Shown: piece by piece, positions 8,135 to 17,104 of the stretch
Numbering within the stretch: the stretch's first letter is position 1
How the letters are laid out: every line of letters begins with the position of its first letter
Assembly: GCA_020832565.1 (NCBI GenBank)
Contig: JAFIEI010000044.1
Coordinates: forward strand, 1 to 33,344
Direction of reading: 5' to 3'
Length of the DNA stretch: 33,344 nt
From: Salinarimonas sp.
Lineage (GTDB): Bacteria; Pseudomonadota; Alphaproteobacteria; Rhizobiales; Beijerinckiaceae
Translations under genes and position numbers: made by a program
Notes under the pieces: generated by a model
Seen by the model: the letters and a program-made list of their open reading frames with translations, nothing else
What the model was told of the DNA's origin: nothing
The model's database searches: none

Positions 8135-9751
8135 TCACGGCGTGCGCGTCTTTTCCTTGCGCCACTGCACCGAATACAGGTCGAAGCGGCGATCGCGCAG
8201 GTTCTGGACGGTGCCGGTCATGCGCGCCTGACGCAGGGTGTCGAGATTGAGATCGGCGATGGCGACCATTTCCACATTGGGCGTGGTATCCGCCGCGATG
8301 CCGTCTCGGTCGAAGGGGAAATCGCAGGGCGTGACGATGCAGCTCTGGGCGTACTGGATATCCATGTTCGGCACGCCGGGCAGATTGCCGACATTGCCCG
8401 CGAGCGCGACATAGACCTGGTTTTCCACCGCCCGCGCCTGGCAGCAATAGCGCACCCGCAGATAGCTCTTGCGCTCATCCGTGCAGAACGGAACGAACAG
8501 AATCTGCGCGCCCTGGTCGACGAGATGGCGGGCGAGTTCGGGGAATTCCGAATCGTAGCAGATCATCACCCCGATCGGCCCGCAATCGGTCTCGATCGTG
8601 CCGACGTCATCGGCACCGACGATCGACCACCAATAGGCCTCGTTCGGCGTGGGATGGATCTTGGCCTGGGCATGGATCGAACCGTCGCGCAGGCAGACAT
8701 AGCAGACATTGACGATGTCGCCGTCCTCGTCGAGCGTGGGATGCGAGCCGCCGATGATGTTGATGTTGTAATGCACCGCAAGCCGCGAGAGCAGCTCCTT
8801 CAGCCGCTCGGTATATTTCGTCAGCGTGGCGATGGCCTGATCCGGCGGGATCGGCTCGTTCTCGATCGACAGCAGCTGCAGCGTGAACAGTTCGGGGAAG
8901 ACCGCGAAGTCGGATTTGTAATCGGCGACGACATCGACGAAATACTCGACGTTTTCAGCGAATTGCTCGAAGGATTTCACGCGCCGCTGCTGATACTGGA
9001 TGCAGGCCACGCGCACGGTATGGGCGAGCCTTCCGCGCTGGGACTTGGTCTTTGTCTTGGTGCGTCCGGCCGACGCCTCGACCACCGCCGGGTTCCACCA
9101 GACTAGATGCACGGCATGGCCCATGCTCTCCTTGTCGCCGGGCAGATAGTTGCGCAGGATTCCCAGCGGCTCGAAGCCGTTGCGCATCTGGAAGGAGACG
9201 ACCCGGTCGCGCAGGTTCTGCTCCTTGACGCGCTCGAGGAAATCCTCCGGACCCTCGACTTCCTTGCGGCGGACCTTCTGCGCGAGGCTCGGCATGCGCC
9301 CGGCGAAGACGATGCCCTTGAGCTGGTATTCCTGCGCCACACGCCTGCGCTCGTTATAGAGCCGCTGGCCGATACGAAGCCCGCGGAAACCGGGATCGAC
9401 CATCACCTCCATGCCGTAGAGCATGTCGCCTTCTGCGTCGTGGCGGCTGGCATAGCCGTTGCCGGTGATGGTGACCCAGTCATGCGGCTTCAGGGCGGTC
9501 TGTTCGTCGATCAGGAAGGTTGCGGCGAAACCGACGAGGTTGTCGTCGTAGATGGCGACGAACTGGCCCTCGGGAAAGTTCTGGATCTGGCCGCGCAGCT
9601 GCGCCTGCGAATAGGGGTTCATGCCGGGATAGGCACGCTTGCCGAGAGCCTGGATCGCCCGCACGTCCTTGATCTTCGCCTGCCGGACCTCGAGCCTCGG
9701 CTTCGACTCGGTGGGCTTTTCCTGCTTCGTGCGTGCGGGTGTCTTCGCCAT
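8135..9751 (-). CDS. Fused GNAT N-acetyltransferase / carbon-nitrogen hydrolase
   Basis: One 538-residue protein joins two enzymes. Residues 20-225 form a GNAT domain, with the acetyl-CoA loop RGLRIG at about 123-128 after MEVMVDPGF. Residues 245-530 form a nitrilase-superfamily amidase with its triad visible: Glu287 in FPELF, Lys364 in AQAKIHPTP and Cys398 in VMICYDSEFPE. A basic, lysine-rich linker (about 229-240) separates them. This fusion is known in bacteria (for example the YhcX type of Bacillus), but its substrate is not established; acylation plus amide hydrolysis of one nitrogen compound is a reasonable inference. The start is uncertain: ATG 9751 (weak GAGAC upstream) or ATG 9763 (GAGG immediately adjacent). 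No signal peptide. Confidence 0.93.
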   Translation of the reverse strand: MAKTPARTKQEKPTESKPRLEVRQAKIKDVRAIQALGKRAYPGMNPYSQAQLRGQIQNFPEGQFVAIYDDNLVGFAATFLIDEQTALKPHDWVTITGNGYASRHDAEGDMLYGMEVMVDPGFRGLRIGQRLYNERRRVAQEYQLKGIVFAGRMPSLAQKVRRKEVEGPEDFLERVKEQNLRDRVVSFQMRNGFEPLGILRNYLPGDKESMGHAVHLVWWNPAVVEASAGRTKTKTKSQRGRLAHTVRVACIQYQQRRVKSFEQFAENVEYFVDVVADYKSDFAVFPELFTLQLLSIENEPIPPDQAIATLTKYTERLKELLSRLAVHYNINIIGGSHPTLDEDGDIVNVCYVCLRDGSIHAQAKIHPTPNEAYWWSIVGADDVGTIETDCGPIGVMICYDSEFPELARHLVDQGAQILFVPFCTDERKSYLRVRYCCQARAVENQVYVALAGNVGNLPGVPNMDIQYAQSCIVTPCDFPFDRDGIAADTTPNVEMVAIADLNLDTLRQARMTGTVQNLRDRRFDLYSVQWRKEKTRTP

Positions 9752-9976
9752 GTGTCTCGTCATCCTCGCCGGTTGATTGCGTGGCGCCGATGCGACGCCC
9801 GAACAGACAAGCTTAACGCGCGCTCGGGAAATTCGTTCGCCACTGCCATGCACGCGCCTGTCTGACAACGCTTTTGACTGATACGTGCAAATGGCGCAAG
9901 TGATGTGAGTCGGCACGCTATCCGGCGACGAGAGGTGCGGTGACGTCGCGCGCCCTACACTGCCCCGCCACGAGCC

Positions 9977-11752
9977 TCACAGGGGCCAGACCCAGAGGAT
10001 CATCGGCACTGCGACGATGATGATGATGATCTGCAGGGGCATGCCAAGGCGCCAGTAATCACCGAATCGGAATCCGCCCGGCCCGAGAATCAGGGTGTTG
10101 TTCTGGTGGCCAATCGGCGTGAGGAAGGCGCATGACGCGCCCACCGCGACCGCCATCAGCAACGGATCGGGGCTGACGGCGAGGGTCTCGGCGGCGCCGA
10201 GCGCCACCGGCGCCATCACCGCGGCCGTCGCCGCATTGTTCATGAAATCGGTCAGCCACATGGTCAGGATCAGCATCACCACCACGGCGAAAAAGGCATT
10301 GCCGCCACCGAGATCCTCGAAGAGCAGCCCCGCCACCGCCCCGGCAGCGCCGGTCATCTGGACGGCGCCGGCCACGGGTATCAGCGCCCCGAGGAGTACG
10401 ATCACCGACCAGTCGATCGCCTCGTAGACCCGCCGCACCGGCACGATGTCGAGCGCCACATAGGCGAGTGCCGCCATGGCGAAGGCGACCTCGACCCGCA
10501 GCAGACCGGATGCCGTCGCCGCGATCGCCGCGAGCATCAGGCCGCCGGCGAGAAAGGCTTCGCGCTTGCGCGGAAAATGCAGGGCCCGCTCGGCCAGGGG
10601 GACGCATTCGTATTGCACCACGAACTCGCTGAGCGTCTCGCTCGCCCCCTGCAGCAGCAGGACGTCGCCGGGAGAAAGCCGCGTGCTGCGCAGCCGCGTC
10701 AGCGAGCGCCGCCCCTGCCGCGAGATCGCCAGCAGGTTGATGCCGAGCCGCCGGCGCAGGCGCAGATGCTGGGCCGTACGCCCGGCCAGCGGCGAACCAG
10801 GGCGCACCGCGACTTCGAGCAGCACCGTGCGCCCGGCGGTGACGACCTTCGGCATCTCGTCCGAACGATCCTCCTCGAGCTTGAGGCCGAGATTCGTCAA
10901 GGCGCCGCCGAGCGCCTTCGAATCGGCCTCGATCACGAGAATATCCCCGGCCTGGACGATGTGCTCGGGATGGGGTGCGGGAATGCGCGTCTCGTCGCGC
11001 ACGAGCCCGACCACCTGGGCATCGACCTTTTCGAGCTGAACCTCCACCTCGCGAAGGCTCATCCCGACGGCGGAGGCAGTGTCGGTAACGCGCGCCTCGG
11101 TGAGATAGGCGCCGATATTGAAATCGGGCGCCGAGGCGCGGTTGCGCTGCGGCACGAGAAAACGCGCCGCAATGACGATGAAGGCAATACCGGCAGCGGC
11201 CACTGCGAGCCCGACGGGCGCAAAATCGAACATGCCGAAGGCAGGGCGCGTCTCGTCGGCCCGGAATGACGCGACGATCAGATTGGGCGGGGTGCCGATC
11301 AGCGTCGTCATCCCCCCGAGGATCGAGGCGAATGAGAGCGGCATCAGCATCTGGCCCGGTGCGATATCGAGCCGGCGCGCAGCATCGAGGGCGATCGGCA
11401 TCAACAGCGCCAGCGCGCCGATATTGTTCATGAAGGCCGAGAAGAATCCCGCCATCACGCACAGGCCGACCATCACCGTACCGGGCCCGGAATCGACGGG
11501 CATCGCCTTGCGGGCGATCCAGTCGACCGCGCCGCTCGTCGACAGGCCGCGGCTGAGGATCAGGACACAGGCCACGGTGATCACCGCAGGATGCCCGAAT
11601 CCCGCAAATGCACCATCCCCGGGAACCAGACCGAGCAGCACGCAGGCGATCAACGCCGCGAGCGCGACGAGATCATGGCGCCAGCGGCCCCAGATGAAGA
11701 CGGCCATCGTGACGCCGATGACCGTGAGAATCAGCCATTGCTGCGCCGTCAT
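9977..11752 (-). CDS. SLC13/DASS-type permease with two RCK_C (TrkA-C) domains
   Basis: This 591-residue inner-membrane protein has two hydrophobic blocks flanking a soluble centre. The first block (residues 1-200) contains SAFMNNIGALALLMPIA (MNN at 108-110) and LIGTPPN (151-157), the hairpin motifs of the citrate/anion transporter superfamily. Residues 213-285 and 305-380 are two TrkA-C-type domains (each ending in GDILVIEA- or GDVLLLQG-like strands), probably ligand-sensing. The second block mirrors the first, with MNNAATAAVMAPVA and GHQNNTLILGPGGF. Homologues are annotated as sodium-coupled dicarboxylate or sulfate transporters; the substrate here is unknown. The ATG at 11752 has AGGA eight bases upstream. 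It may be co-transcribed with the GNAT-nitrilase gene 225 bases downstream. Confidence 0.92.
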   Translation of the reverse strand: MTAQQWLILTVIGVTMAVFIWGRWRHDLVALAALIACVLLGLVPGDGAFAGFGHPAVITVACVLILSRGLSTSGAVDWIARKAMPVDSGPGTVMVGLCVMAGFFSAFMNNIGALALLMPIALDAARRLDIAPGQMLMPLSFASILGGMTTLIGTPPNLIVASFRADETRPAFGMFDFAPVGLAVAAAGIAFIVIAARFLVPQRNRASAPDFNIGAYLTEARVTDTASAVGMSLREVEVQLEKVDAQVVGLVRDETRIPAPHPEHIVQAGDILVIEADSKALGGALTNLGLKLEEDRSDEMPKVVTAGRTVLLEVAVRPGSPLAGRTAQHLRLRRRLGINLLAISRQGRRSLTRLRSTRLSPGDVLLLQGASETLSEFVVQYECVPLAERALHFPRKREAFLAGGLMLAAIAATASGLLRVEVAFAMAALAYVALDIVPVRRVYEAIDWSVIVLLGALIPVAGAVQMTGAAGAVAGLLFEDLGGGNAFFAVVVMLILTMWLTDFMNNAATAAVMAPVALGAAETLAVSPDPLLMAVAVGASCAFLTPIGHQNNTLILGPGGFRFGDYWRLGMPLQIIIIIVAVPMILWVWPL

Positions 11753-11968
11753 GACACGATCCTATCGCGACAATCAGGAATTGCCACAAGCTTCCCCTGC
11801 AATGGGTCCGACCTCGCCCTCGCTGCGCTGCATTGATTCATACCAGCGACAGACCGCGCCTGTCTTCCCGCTTCGCTGCATTCTTTTCAGGCAATGTTAC
11901 CGACGCCATGCGCGAGGCCCGTCCGGGTGCCGCGCCGGGCAATGGGGCAGGAGTGGAGGCAAGAAACG

Positions 11969-11994
11969 GAAAGCCCCGCCATGGCGGGGCTTTC
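11969..11994 (-). terminator. Rho-independent terminator after the chemoreceptor gene
   Basis: A perfect 26-bp palindrome, each half reading GAAAGCCCCGCCA, ends 36 bases beyond the chemoreceptor stop codon on the minus strand. On that strand the hairpin 3' arm runs into CTTTCCGTTTCTT, a usable U-rich tract. Because the dyad is symmetric and the plus-strand side also has TTTC, it could act in both directions. Confidence 0.8.
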
Positions 11995-12030
11995 GATGCT
12001 TTATTCGCAAAGAGCGGATAAAGCCGCCGG

Positions 12031-13716
12031 TCAGGCAGCGACCCGGGCGAGGAAGGCATCGACCGTCTCGCGCATTCGCCTTGCTTCCGCCGCGACCTCC
12101 CCGGAGGCGCCGTTGACATCAGCCACGGCCTGTTCCGTCTGCGCCACCCCCTGCTCGACCTCGCCGAGATCCGAGGCGACTTCCATGGTCGAACCATTGG
12201 CACCGGCCACGCTGCTGGCGATCTCGCCGACGGCCACGGCCTGCTGCTCGATGGAGCTCGCCACCGCTCCGGCAAAGGCTTCGATCCCGGTCATGCGCTC
12301 GGCAATGCCGTCCATCTCGCCGACCATGCGATCGGTCGCGGTCAGGATAGCCTGCACCTGGTCGACGATGCGATCCGTCGCGGAAGCCGTCTGACCGGCG
12401 AGCGCCTTCACCTCGGCGGCGACGACCGCGAAACCCTTTCCGGCCTCGCCCGCCCGCGCCGCTTCGATCGTGGCGTTGAGCGCGAGCAGATTGGTCTGTT
12501 CGGCAATGGCCTGGATCAGCTTGACGACTTCCTGGATATTGGCCGCCGTGCCCGCGAGATCCTTCATCCCGGTCGCGGTATCGCGCGAGGCGCCGGCGGC
12601 GCCGACGATATCGCCGCGGATCTTGACGACCTGACTCTCCACTTCGTTGATCGCCGCGCTCATCTCCTCGGTGGCCTGAGCCGCATTGCCGACGGCCGAT
12701 GATGCCGCATTCGAGGAGCCGGCGGCGCTGCGCGTCTTGCTCGCGGTTGCGGCGGCGACTTCCGAGAGGGTGCTGGAGACCGCGTCGAGACGCCCGGCAT
12801 TGCTCTCGAAGGACGCGAGCGCTGCCGTCACATCCGCGCGAAAGCCCGCAATGGCCTCGTCCACCGCTTGCTGGCGTTGCGCCTTCTCCGCCTCGTCGCG
12901 GGCACGCTGGGCCTGGAGCGTTTCGCGATCGGCGAGATTTTCGCGGAAGACCTTGAGGGCATTGGCGATCGCGCCGATCTCGTCACGCCGCCCCTGGCCG
13001 GGGATCGCGGTATCGAGGCGGCCTTCCGACAGGCCGACCACGGCCCCGGTGATCGGGCGCAGGGGCGCCATCATCCGGGCGAGAGCAAACCAGAGCACGA
13101 GGGCGACGCCGCCGAGCACGCCGAGGCCGCCGGCGATGATCGCCCCGGTCTCCGCCGCCATGCGGGTGGCGAGGCGCGCACGCGAGAATTCCATCGCGAC
13201 ATAACCCACGAGACGCTCATCGGCTCCGATATGCAGGGCGCGGATGAGCATCAGGCTGTCGCCACGATCGATGGTATGGACGGGGTTGCTCTCGACGAAA
13301 TCGAACGGCATCTCGCCGACGAGCCCCTCGATCACCTGCGGGTTGAAGCTGGAACTCGGTTCACCGTCGGAGCCGATACTGACCAGCGGGAAGAAGTCGT
13401 TGGCGACAAGCCCGTGCATGAAATCGGGATCGCGCGACACGGATGCCAGCATGTTGCTCAGCGTGGTGGTGTCGTTGCCCATGACCAGGATCGGCGACGC
13501 ATTGGCGATCATCGCAGTAAGATCATTCGACTTCTGCACGAATTCCGATCGCGCCGTCTGCGCGTTGTAGAGCGTCAGCCCGGCAATCGCCGCACCCAGC
13601 GTGACCGCGACGACCGCCACGGCTACGAGCACGATACGAATACTGAGGGAGCTGAAGAACGTTTTCACTTTCGAGAGCATCGATGCCGCTTTCCTTGCCA
13701 TTTCTGCATATTTCAT
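12031..13716 (-). CDS. Methyl-accepting chemotaxis protein
   Basis: The 561-residue chemoreceptor has TM1 at about residues 27-50, a periplasmic sensing region to about 188, TM2 at about 191-211, a HAMP domain (about 212-265, [18 protein letters not shown]) and a cytoplasmic signalling coiled coil. The hairpin tip that contacts CheA and CheW lies at about 405-435 ([19 protein letters not shown], then KGFAVVA). The periplasmic part is about 140 residues with no ligand domain I can name. The CheR-binding C-terminal pentapeptide is absent. The start is uncertain: ATG 13716 lacks a clear ribosome site, whereas ATG 13680 (12 residues later) has AAGGAAA upstream at a long spacing. A terminator follows. 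The attractant is unknown. Confidence 0.93.
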   Translation of the reverse strand: MKYAEMARKAASMLSKVKTFFSSLSIRIVLVAVAVVAVTLGAAIAGLTLYNAQTARSEFVQKSNDLTAMIANASPILVMGNDTTTLSNMLASVSRDPDFMHGLVANDFFPLVSIGSDGEPSSSFNPQVIEGLVGEMPFDFVESNPVHTIDRGDSLMLIRALHIGADERLVGYVAMEFSRARLATRMAAETGAIIAGGLGVLGGVALVLWFALARMMAPLRPITGAVVGLSEGRLDTAIPGQGRRDEIGAIANALKVFRENLADRETLQAQRARDEAEKAQRQQAVDEAIAGFRADVTAALASFESNAGRLDAVSSTLSEVAAATASKTRSAAGSSNAASSAVGNAAQATEEMSAAINEVESQVVKIRGDIVGAAGASRDTATGMKDLAGTAANIQEVVKLIQAIAEQTNLLALNATIEAARAGEAGKGFAVVAAEVKALAGQTASATDRIVDQVQAILTATDRMVGEMDGIAERMTGIEAFAGAVASSIEQQAVAVGEIASSVAGANGSTMEVASDLGEVEQGVAQTEQAVADVNGASGEVAAEARRMRETVDAFLARVAA

Positions 13717-14018
13717 GGAACACGCGGGCTTAAACGGCGGTTAATCGCCTGAAACGACGCAATTTTTTTCGTCATTAACGCATCGTAATTTGCGATTTTA
13801 AATTGCTTTAGCTTGGGCATATACTTGGTCCGAGCAAGCGAATTGCCGCAACGTACCCACTATCTCTGATGGCATTGCCGAATCGCAGATATTTTTCGAT
13901 CGCACATGCGCAGATTCGCAAACCGGCTTGGCCCGCTTCCGGCATACTGGTGCTTTCCCCGCGAAGCGCTATCGTTCATGCGATCACCCCAACCATTCAC
14001 GACAGCCGGACAGGCCGC
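13717..14018. other. Divergent intergenic region, AT-rich in its left half
   Basis: The 302 bases separate the chemoreceptor and the nitronate monooxygenase-like gene. Bases 13756-13825 are clearly AT-rich for this genome, with an A/T run at 13761-13769 and a TATACT hexamer at 13820-13825 that could be a plus-strand -10 box, though no good -35 lies at the right distance. Both divergent promoters are presumably here. No gene was recognised. Confidence 0.4.
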
Positions 14019-15047
14019 ATGACCGATCACCCGACATCGCCCGAAACTGCCCGCGATACCGCCGACTGGCGCAACCGTTTTGCCGGCAGGATGAGCCTGC
14101 CCGCAATCGGCGCACCGATGTTCATCGTCTCAGGGCCCGAACTCGTGATCGCGCAATGCAAGGCGGGCATCGTCGGCGCCTTTCCGGCGCTGAATGCCCG
14201 CCCAGCCTCCATGCTCGACGCATGGATCGCGCAGATCAAGGAAGCGCTCGCCGCGCATGACGCGGCGCATCCCGATCGCCCCGCAGCCCCCTTTGCCGTG
14301 AACCAGATCGTGCATCGCTCGAACGACCGGCTCGATCACGACATGGCCATCTGCGAAAAGCACAAGGTGCCGATCGTCATCACCTCGCTCGGCGCGCGGC
14401 CGGAAGTGAACCAGGCCGTGCATGGCTGGGGCGGCATCACCATGCATGACGTGATCAATCTGCGCTTTGCCCACAAGGCGATCGAAAAGGGGGCGGACGG
14501 GCTCATCGCGGTGGCGGCCGGAGCCGGCGGCCATGCCGGGACGCTCTCGCCCTTCGCGCTGATCAGCGAGATCCGCGCCTGGTTCGACGGCCCGCTCGCC
14601 CTGTCTGGCGCCATCGCCACGGGCGGCGGCGTTCGTGCGGCGGAGATGATGGGCGCGGATTTCGCCTATATCGGTTCGCCCTTCATCGCCACGCGCGAGG
14701 CCAATGCGGCGGAAGCCTACAAGGAGATGATCGTTCAGGGCAGCGCCGACGACATCCTCTACACCAACTATTTCTCCGGCATTCACGGCAATTATCTCAA
14801 GCCTTCGATCCGCGCTGCGGGCCACGATCCCGATACGCTCGGCGAAGCGGATCCCTCAAAGATGAATTTCGGAACGAGCGGCTCGGGCGGAGACAAGAAG
14901 GTCTGGCGCGACGTCTGGGGTGCCGGCCAGGGCATCGGCGCCGTGGAGGCCGTGACGAGCGCAGCCGAGCGGATCGCACTTCTCGACGAACAATACCAGG
15001 CCGCGATCAGTGCCGAGCGGCGCTTTGCCCTGCGGGGCTCGCGATGA
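14019..15047 (+). CDS. NAD(P)H-dependent flavin oxidoreductase (nitronate monooxygenase-like)
   Basis: This 342-residue FMN-dependent TIM-barrel protein belongs to the 2-nitropropane dioxygenase/nitronate monooxygenase superfamily, which oxidises alkyl nitronates or reduces quinones. LPAIGAPMFIVSGPELVIA (28-46) is the N-terminal FMN-site strand and loop. GAGGHAG at 168-174 contains His172 at the position of the catalytic histidine. SGAIATGGGVRAAEMMGADFA and the GSPFIATREA segment bind the FMN phosphate. The ATG at 14019 with AGG six bases upstream gives the normal family start; the frame is open further upstream without family similarity. Its stop overlaps the next start (ATGA), so the two genes are translationally coupled. 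Physiological substrate unknown. Confidence 0.9.
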   Translation: MTDHPTSPETARDTADWRNRFAGRMSLPAIGAPMFIVSGPELVIAQCKAGIVGAFPALNARPASMLDAWIAQIKEALAAHDAAHPDRPAAPFAVNQIVHRSNDRLDHDMAICEKHKVPIVITSLGARPEVNQAVHGWGGITMHDVINLRFAHKAIEKGADGLIAVAAGAGGHAGTLSPFALISEIRAWFDGPLALSGAIATGGGVRAAEMMGADFAYIGSPFIATREANAAEAYKEMIVQGSADDILYTNYFSGIHGNYLKPSIRAAGHDPDTLGEADPSKMNFGTSGSGGDKKVWRDVWGAGQGIGAVEAVTSAAERIALLDEQYQAAISAERRFALRGSR

Positions 15048-15688
15048 AGAGCCAGACCGTCGCCGACGCGCGCATCACGCGCTGGTGGTGGGTACGCCAC
15101 GCGCCGGTCATCGGCGATGACGGGCGCATCTACGGACAGGCGGATCTCGATTGCGATTGCTCCGACACGGCCTTGTTCGCGGCACTGGCGCGGCAATTGC
15201 CGGGGGATCCCGTCTGGATCACGTCGAATCTCCGGCGCACGCATCAAACAGCGCAAGCGATCCGGGGGCAACGTGATGGCGATCAGGCATCCCTCGTCGC
15301 GACCCCGGATTTTGCTGAGCAATTTTTAGGCGATTGGCAGGGGATGCCACGCGCGAAATTCTTCGCCGATCGGCGTCCGCAGGCAGGCAGCTATTGGTTC
15401 GGGCCCGCCGATGAGCGGGCACCGAAGGGGGAGAGTTTCATCGATCTGTGCGCACGCGTGGAGCCGGCCGTCACGCGCCTCACCCGTGAGCATGACGGGC
15501 GAGACATCGTCTGTGTGGCCCATGGCGGCACGATTCGCGCCGCCCTGCGTCTTGCGCTCGGCGTTGCCGCGCAGACAGCGCTGGCCTTCGCGATCCGCAA
15601 TTGCTCGCTCACGCGGATCGACCATGTGGCGCTCGCGGACGAAGCCGGTTGGCGCGTGGCCTTCGTTAACCATTACCCGTCGCAATGA
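15044..15688 (+). CDS. Histidine phosphatase family protein
   Basis: The 214-residue protein has the phosphoglycerate-mutase/acid-phosphatase fold. The phosphohistidine motif is RHAP (Arg18, His19), a variant of the usual RHG. Arg64 in SNLRRTHQTA, the acidic PKGESF segment and the second histidine His160 in VAHGGTIRA complete the active site. It probably hydrolyses a small phosphomonoester in the cytosol. RHA variants occur in the alpha-ribazole phosphatase/CobC-like branch, but no cobalamin genes are nearby, so that assignment is not supported. It begins inside the stop codon of the flavoprotein gene. Confidence 0.88.
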   Translation: MKSQTVADARITRWWWVRHAPVIGDDGRIYGQADLDCDCSDTALFAALARQLPGDPVWITSNLRRTHQTAQAIRGQRDGDQASLVATPDFAEQFLGDWQGMPRAKFFADRRPQAGSYWFGPADERAPKGESFIDLCARVEPAVTRLTREHDGRDIVCVAHGGTIRAALRLALGVAAQTALAFAIRNCSLTRIDHVALADEAGWRVAFVNHYPSQ

Positions 15689-15995
15689 AAAGAGCGGCGC
15701 CCAAAAGCTGTGCTGCCCTTATTTTCTACAATATTTCTCGCGCCATGCTCGACAGGTAAGCAAAGCTGTCGCAAAAAGCGCTTGCCATACAAAGCCCTGT
15801 GGTGGTTGCATAGCCGAGATGGGGCTGCCTCATATGTGGCGAACACCACGTGAGCGGCTCCTTCAAGGCTTTCCGATCTGCACGGACGTTGGGCATCGTT
15901 ATGGTGATCCCGGCCCCGGACATCCGGAAAACTTAACGGCGAAGAGGCGGCAACAAGCCTCTCGCACGAATAATGATCCAGAAGGGGACTCCTCA
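15689..15995. promoter_or_regulatory. Leader/promoter region of the aap operon
   Basis: The 307 bases before aapJ carry no gene. AGAGGC (15943-15948) and GCCTCT (15957-15962) form a 6-bp stem with an 8-nt loop, 33 bases before the aapJ ATG. The promoter must lie here, but no convincing -35/-10 pair was found; TTGCCA at about 15782 is a possible -35. The first 60 bases are AT-richer than the surroundings. Confidence 0.45.
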
Positions 15996-17024
15996 ATGTT
16001 GAAGAAAATCGTACCAGTCGCTGCAACCCTCGCTGCAGCGCTGTCGTATACCACCGCCGCGAGCGCGCAACAGACCCTGCAGACCGTGCAGGATCGCGGC
16101 TATCTCAACTGCCAGGTCGGCCTGCCGACCCCGGGCTTCTACGGGCTCGACGCCGATGGCGTCTGGTCGGGCATGGATGTCGATGTCTGCCGCGCCGTCG
16201 CCGCTGCCATCTTCGATGATCCCGATGCGGTCGAATACCAGTCGGTCACCTCGGCTGTTCGCTTCACCTCGCTCGCCAACGGCGAGTCCGACATGCTCAG
16301 CCGCACCACGACCTGGACCGCCGTGCGCGACACCCAGCTCGGGCTGAACTTCACCACCATCAACTTCTATGACGGCCAGGGCTTCCTGGTACCGGTCGAT
16401 TCCGGCATCACCTCCGCCATGGAGCTCGACGGCGCCACGATCTGCGTGCTGACCGGGACGACCACCGAACTCAACCTCGCGGATTACTTCCGTGCCAACG
16501 ACATGGAGTTTACCCCCGTCACCAACGAAAACGTCAACGTGCTGGTCGAGACCTATCTCGGCGGTGGCTGCGACGCCTACACCAACGACAAGTCGGGCCT
16601 CGCCGCCCGTCGTTCGGCATTCCCGACCCCGGACGAGCACGTGATCCTGCCCGAAACGATCTCCAAGGAGCCGCTCGGCCCGGTCGTGCGCTCCGATGAC
16701 AGCAACTGGGGCGACATCGTCCGCTGGACCCTGTTCGGCATGATCGAAGCCGAAGAGCTCGGCGTTTCTTCCGAGAACGTCGCCGAAATGCTCGAATCCG
16801 ATTCGCCCGCCATTCGCCGCCTTCTGGGCGTCGAGGGCAATATCGGCGAAGAAATGGGCCTTCCTGCCGACTTCATGGTCAGCGTGCTGACCCATGTCGG
16901 CAATTACGGCGAGATCTACGAGGCCAATGTCGGCGAGAATACGCCGATCGGTATCCCGCGCACCGGTACGCAGAACGATCTGTGGACCCGTGGCGGCCTG
17001 ATCTACGCGATGCCGTTCCGTTGA
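15996..17024 (+). CDS. aapJ: General L-amino-acid ABC transporter, periplasmic binding protein (AapJ-like)
   Basis: The 342-residue precursor has a clear signal peptide: basic MLKK, a hydrophobic core, then ASA at 22-24 with likely cleavage before QQTLQTV. The mature protein begins with the type-II periplasmic binding fold (RGYLNCQVGLPTPGFYGLDADG, then GMDVDVCRAVAAAIF) seen in AapJ/BztA proteins, and ends GGLIYAMPFR. Family members bind a broad range of polar L-amino acids and deliver them to AapQMP. The ATG at 15996 follows GGGGA at a slightly long spacing; the frame is open upstream but without family similarity. A hairpin follows before aapQ, consistent with making more binding protein than permease. 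Confidence 0.95.
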   Translation: MLKKIVPVAATLAAALSYTTAASAQQTLQTVQDRGYLNCQVGLPTPGFYGLDADGVWSGMDVDVCRAVAAAIFDDPDAVEYQSVTSAVRFTSLANGESDMLSRTTTWTAVRDTQLGLNFTTINFYDGQGFLVPVDSGITSAMELDGATICVLTGTTTELNLADYFRANDMEFTPVTNENVNVLVETYLGGGCDAYTNDKSGLAARRSAFPTPDEHVILPETISKEPLGPVVRSDDSNWGDIVRWTLFGMIEAEELGVSSENVAEMLESDSPAIRRLLGVEGNIGEEMGLPADFMVSVLTHVGNYGEIYEANVGENTPIGIPRTGTQNDLWTRGGLIYAMPFR

Positions 17025-17041
17025 TCGGTTCTTGACCCTGG

Positions 17042-17068
17042 CCCGGCTCCCTCGCGGAGCCGGGTTTT
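17042..17068 (+). terminator. Intercistronic attenuator hairpin between aapJ and aapQ
   Basis: CCCGGCTCC (17042-17050) pairs perfectly with GGAGCCGGG (17056-17064) around a CTCGC loop and is followed at once by TTTT. It lies in the 80-base gap after aapJ. This looks like a partial Rho-independent terminator, or a stabilising 3' stem for the aapJ message. Confidence 0.8.
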
Positions 17069-17104
17069 CCGGCGATAGTTCAGTCGTCCATTGCGGAGCG
17101 CCCG

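Noticed and set aside
13680-13860. Flagellar sigma28-type promoter for the chemoreceptor
   Set aside because: A TAAA with a GCGTTAAT at 15 bases can be found on the minus strand, but the second box matches the consensus poorly.
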